Of a stretch of 64,000 nt of DNA, positions 62,517 through 64,000 are shown piece by piece (within the stretch, counting starts at the first letter, position 1; each line of letters starts with the position of its first letter). The stretch is from contig NZ_AGFX01000041.1 of NCBI RefSeq assembly GCF_000236805.1, positions 62,001 to 126,000 of the forward strand, read 5' to 3'. The notes beneath the pieces are model-generated. The model worked only from the letters and a program-made list of their open reading frames with translations. It was not told the origin of the DNA and did not search any database. The DNA is from Paenibacillus peoriae KCTC 3763. GTDB taxonomy: Bacteria > Bacillota > Bacilli > Paenibacillales > Paenibacillaceae. A program made the position numbers and the translations under genes.

Positions 62517-63623
62517 TTATGTTTCCCGGGTATATTCCGAAGCTGGTCCCGTGGATTCGCGAACAATAAGCTCAGGCGGTATAATCCACTGACGATCCTC
62601 TTCACGATATCCCTTCTCTTCAATCATCGACAGCATGGTGTCGGCAGCACGCAGCCCCAATTCTTCCTTGGGGTGTCGAATGGTCGTTAGTTTGATTTCC
62701 GTTGCTGTCGCCAAAAATGAATCATCAAACCCAATCAGCGATAAGTCAGTGGGAATGCTCAGGCCCGCCGAACGTACAATATCCAGCAGTCGAACAGCCA
62801 GCTCATCATTATAGGTCACCCATCCGGTCGGGCGCTCCCCCGCCTCCATCGCCAACAGCTCCGATGCACGTTGTAACGGAAGCTCATTTTTTTCTTCTGT
62901 CCGGTAAGTCGTTACTGCATTCGGGTGTAATGTCACCCCATATTTGCGGTGAGCAGCCACAAATCCCTTCATACGCAAAATTCCCTGCATATCATCGGTT
63001 TTGAAAAATCCGGCCAACCGTCGGTGACCCAGCTTGATCAAATGCTCAGCCGCCAAAAAGCCACCCTTTTCATCATCCACACGCAGACAAGGCGCATCCA
63101 TTTCCTCATAACGCGCATTGATCATCAAATAAGGGATTTGGCGATTTTCCACGGTCAAGTAATAATTCAAATTGGGATTGCGCTCCCCGCTTTTGGTCGG
63201 TTCAATAATAATCCCGCTCAGCGGCTGACTCAGCAGCATTTCCAGACACTGGCGTTCCTGCTCGGGGTCATTCCCTGTGCTGGACAGCAGCAGCTTGTAG
63301 CCCTGACGGCTTAATTTGGATTCAATTCCCTGTACAATAGAGGGAAAAATATAATCCGATATATAGGTCGTAACCACCCCAATCGTCCGTGGATCTTCAG
63401 GCTGCTTACGATCTCGTGTCGCGACAAAGGTCCCTTTGCCCTGCATGCGAAACAGCCAGCCTTCCTGTACCAGCTCGCCCAGCGCCTGACGCACTGTTTG
63501 CCGACTAACGGCAAATTGCTCAGACATTTCATGTTCAGATGGAAGCTGGCTTTGAGGCTCCAGTTTGGATGAATGAATCCATGATAAAATTTCCTGTTTA
63601 ACCTGTATATATTTGGGTGCCAT
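62517..63623 (-). CDS. araR: Arabinose repressor AraR (GntR head, LacI-type body)
   Basis: A 368-residue repressor. Residues 1-70 are a GntR winged helix (YIQVKQEILSWIHSSKLEPQSQLPSEHEMSEQFAVSRQTVRQAL, RMQGKGTFVA); the rest is a LacI/GalR sugar-binding domain (TIGVVTTYISDYIFPSIVQGIE, INARYEEMDAPCLRVDDEKGG, GWVTYNDELAVRLL, SLIGFDDSFLA). Start: ATG 63623 (MAPKYIQVK), 5 bases after GGAGG. It should bind arabinose and release the two operators seen here, one of them upstream of araR itself. Confidence 0.93.
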   Translation of the reverse strand: MAPKYIQVKQEILSWIHSSKLEPQSQLPSEHEMSEQFAVSRQTVRQALGELVQEGWLFRMQGKGTFVATRDRKQPEDPRTIGVVTTYISDYIFPSIVQGIESKLSRQGYKLLLSSTGNDPEQERQCLEMLLSQPLSGIIIEPTKSGERNPNLNYYLTVENRQIPYLMINARYEEMDAPCLRVDDEKGGFLAAEHLIKLGHRRLAGFFKTDDMQGILRMKGFVAAHRKYGVTLHPNAVTTYRTEEKNELPLQRASELLAMEAGERPTGWVTYNDELAVRLLDIVRSAGLSIPTDLSLIGFDDSFLATATEIKLTTIRHPKEELGLRAADTMLSMIEEKGYREEDRQWIIPPELIVRESTGPASEYTRET

Positions 63624-63669
63624 AATTTCCTCCGTACTTGCAATATCGTGTACCCGTTTGTATTCCACG

Positions 63670-63702
63670 ATTATAGCATATCGTTCATTTGTACATACAA
63701 AT
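63670..63702 (-). promoter_or_regulatory. araR promoter with AraR operator
   Basis: ATTTGTACATACAAAT (63687-63702) differs from the AraR consensus by one base. It overlaps the -35 region of a promoter whose -10 is TATAAT (minus strand, 63675-63670). It indicates autoregulation. Confidence 0.75.
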
Positions 63703-63820
63703 GTTATAGGAGCAGGATATCGTTGTATAGCTGCCGGAGGCGTAAACCCAATCGTTAATCCCTTCCTTGCTACACATGCTTAATTGAGTGTCTAAAAACC
63801 ATTTGTATAGATGCTGCACA

Positions 63821-64000
63821 TTACGAACGAAGCAGTTGATGCTCGTTCATATACTTGAGCCCTGTGTAGCGGTCACGCAAAGTATGGGCTGTGCGCAAAG
63901 CACGAGCAAGCTGCTCATCCGTAACCCCAAGCTCGGCAATCGTGGAGGGGCCCCCAACCTGAGCCAGCCATGCACGCATCTGTTCCGATGCAGGCAAGTC
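63821..64000 (-). CDS. C-terminal end of a glycerol-1-phosphate dehydrogenase, AraM/EgsA-like (partial)
   Basis: The last 59 residues of a gene cut by the window edge. The visible part is helical: MRAWLAQVGGPSTIAELGVT, then LARALRTAHTLRDRYTGLKYM. The 'GxPxTxxELG ... R.RYT.L' pattern fits the C-terminus of AraM/EgsA-type sn-glycerol-1-phosphate dehydrogenases, and araM is part of the B. subtilis ara operon. That location supports the call, but the catalytic part is outside the window. Confidence 0.6.
   Translation of the reverse strand, partial: DLPASEQMRAWLAQVGGPSTIAELGVTDEQLARALRTAHTLRDRYTGLKYMNEHQLLRS

Overview
The window is about 64 kb of ordinary Firmicutes chromosome, most like a Paenibacillus of the P. 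polymyxa group. The reasons are gene content (GltC-like LysR regulator, YugP, YtpB/DUF2600 sesquarterpene synthase, YtxH, DUF3906, AraR-AraD-AraB, hemEHY), purine-rich AGGAGG-type ribosome sites, many TTG and GTG starts, and intrinsic terminators behind most transcription units. I see no rRNA or tRNA gene, CRISPR array, transposase or prophage. Both ends cut genes: an RsmB/NOP rRNA methyltransferase at the left and an AraM-like glycerol-1-phosphate dehydrogenase at the right.

Layout. 1-10 kb: rRNA methyltransferase, membrane thioredoxin, DUF309 plus a small (p)ppGpp synthetase, pyrD, a 48-residue membrane protein, L,D-transpeptidase, ferredoxin, DNA polymerase IV, citramalate synthase. 10-20 kb: TlpA-like thioredoxin, a DUF294 nucleotidyltransferase overlapped by a DnaQ-type exonuclease, an ammonium transporter with GlnR boxes, MerR regulator plus YugP protease, LysR regulator, rhomboid protease, thiol peroxidase, DUF1499 protein, an apparent stand-alone structured RNA, and a YesL-family protein. 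20-35 kb: CshA helicase, YitT protein, DUF4015 glycosidase, two MATE pumps, pfkA, ytpB, cold-shock protein, PepF, LapA-like protein and an M42 peptidase.

35-50 kb: ABC-F factor, DUF92 protein, FAH-family enzyme, GDPD, CapA, the late haem operon hemE-cpfC-cgoX, MFS transporter, O-methyltransferase, THUMP methyltransferase and an LTA synthase-like protein. 50-58 kb: a run of small genes (DUF1450, cysteine-free HesB-like, DUF1232), M14 LysM peptidase, murI, YtxH, SufR-like regulator, YutE, Dabb, a lone holin and a secreted polysaccharide deacetylase. 58-59 kb is an AT-rich gap with remnants of small reading frames on the minus strand. The end holds a protein made of two helix-turn-helix repeats and an arabinose region (araB, araD, araR) with AraR operators.

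The genes do not form one large system; they are small housekeeping, envelope, redox and transport units. Items most worth a second look are the minus-strand RNA at about 18903-19150, the two GlnR boxes around the amtB promoter, the His-for-Cys HesB-like protein, the DUF294-exonuclease pair, the two possible starts of PepF, the palindrome at the first MATE promoter, and the tandem-HTH protein beside its decayed AT-rich neighbourhood. All calls are made by reading the sequence; no database search was run.
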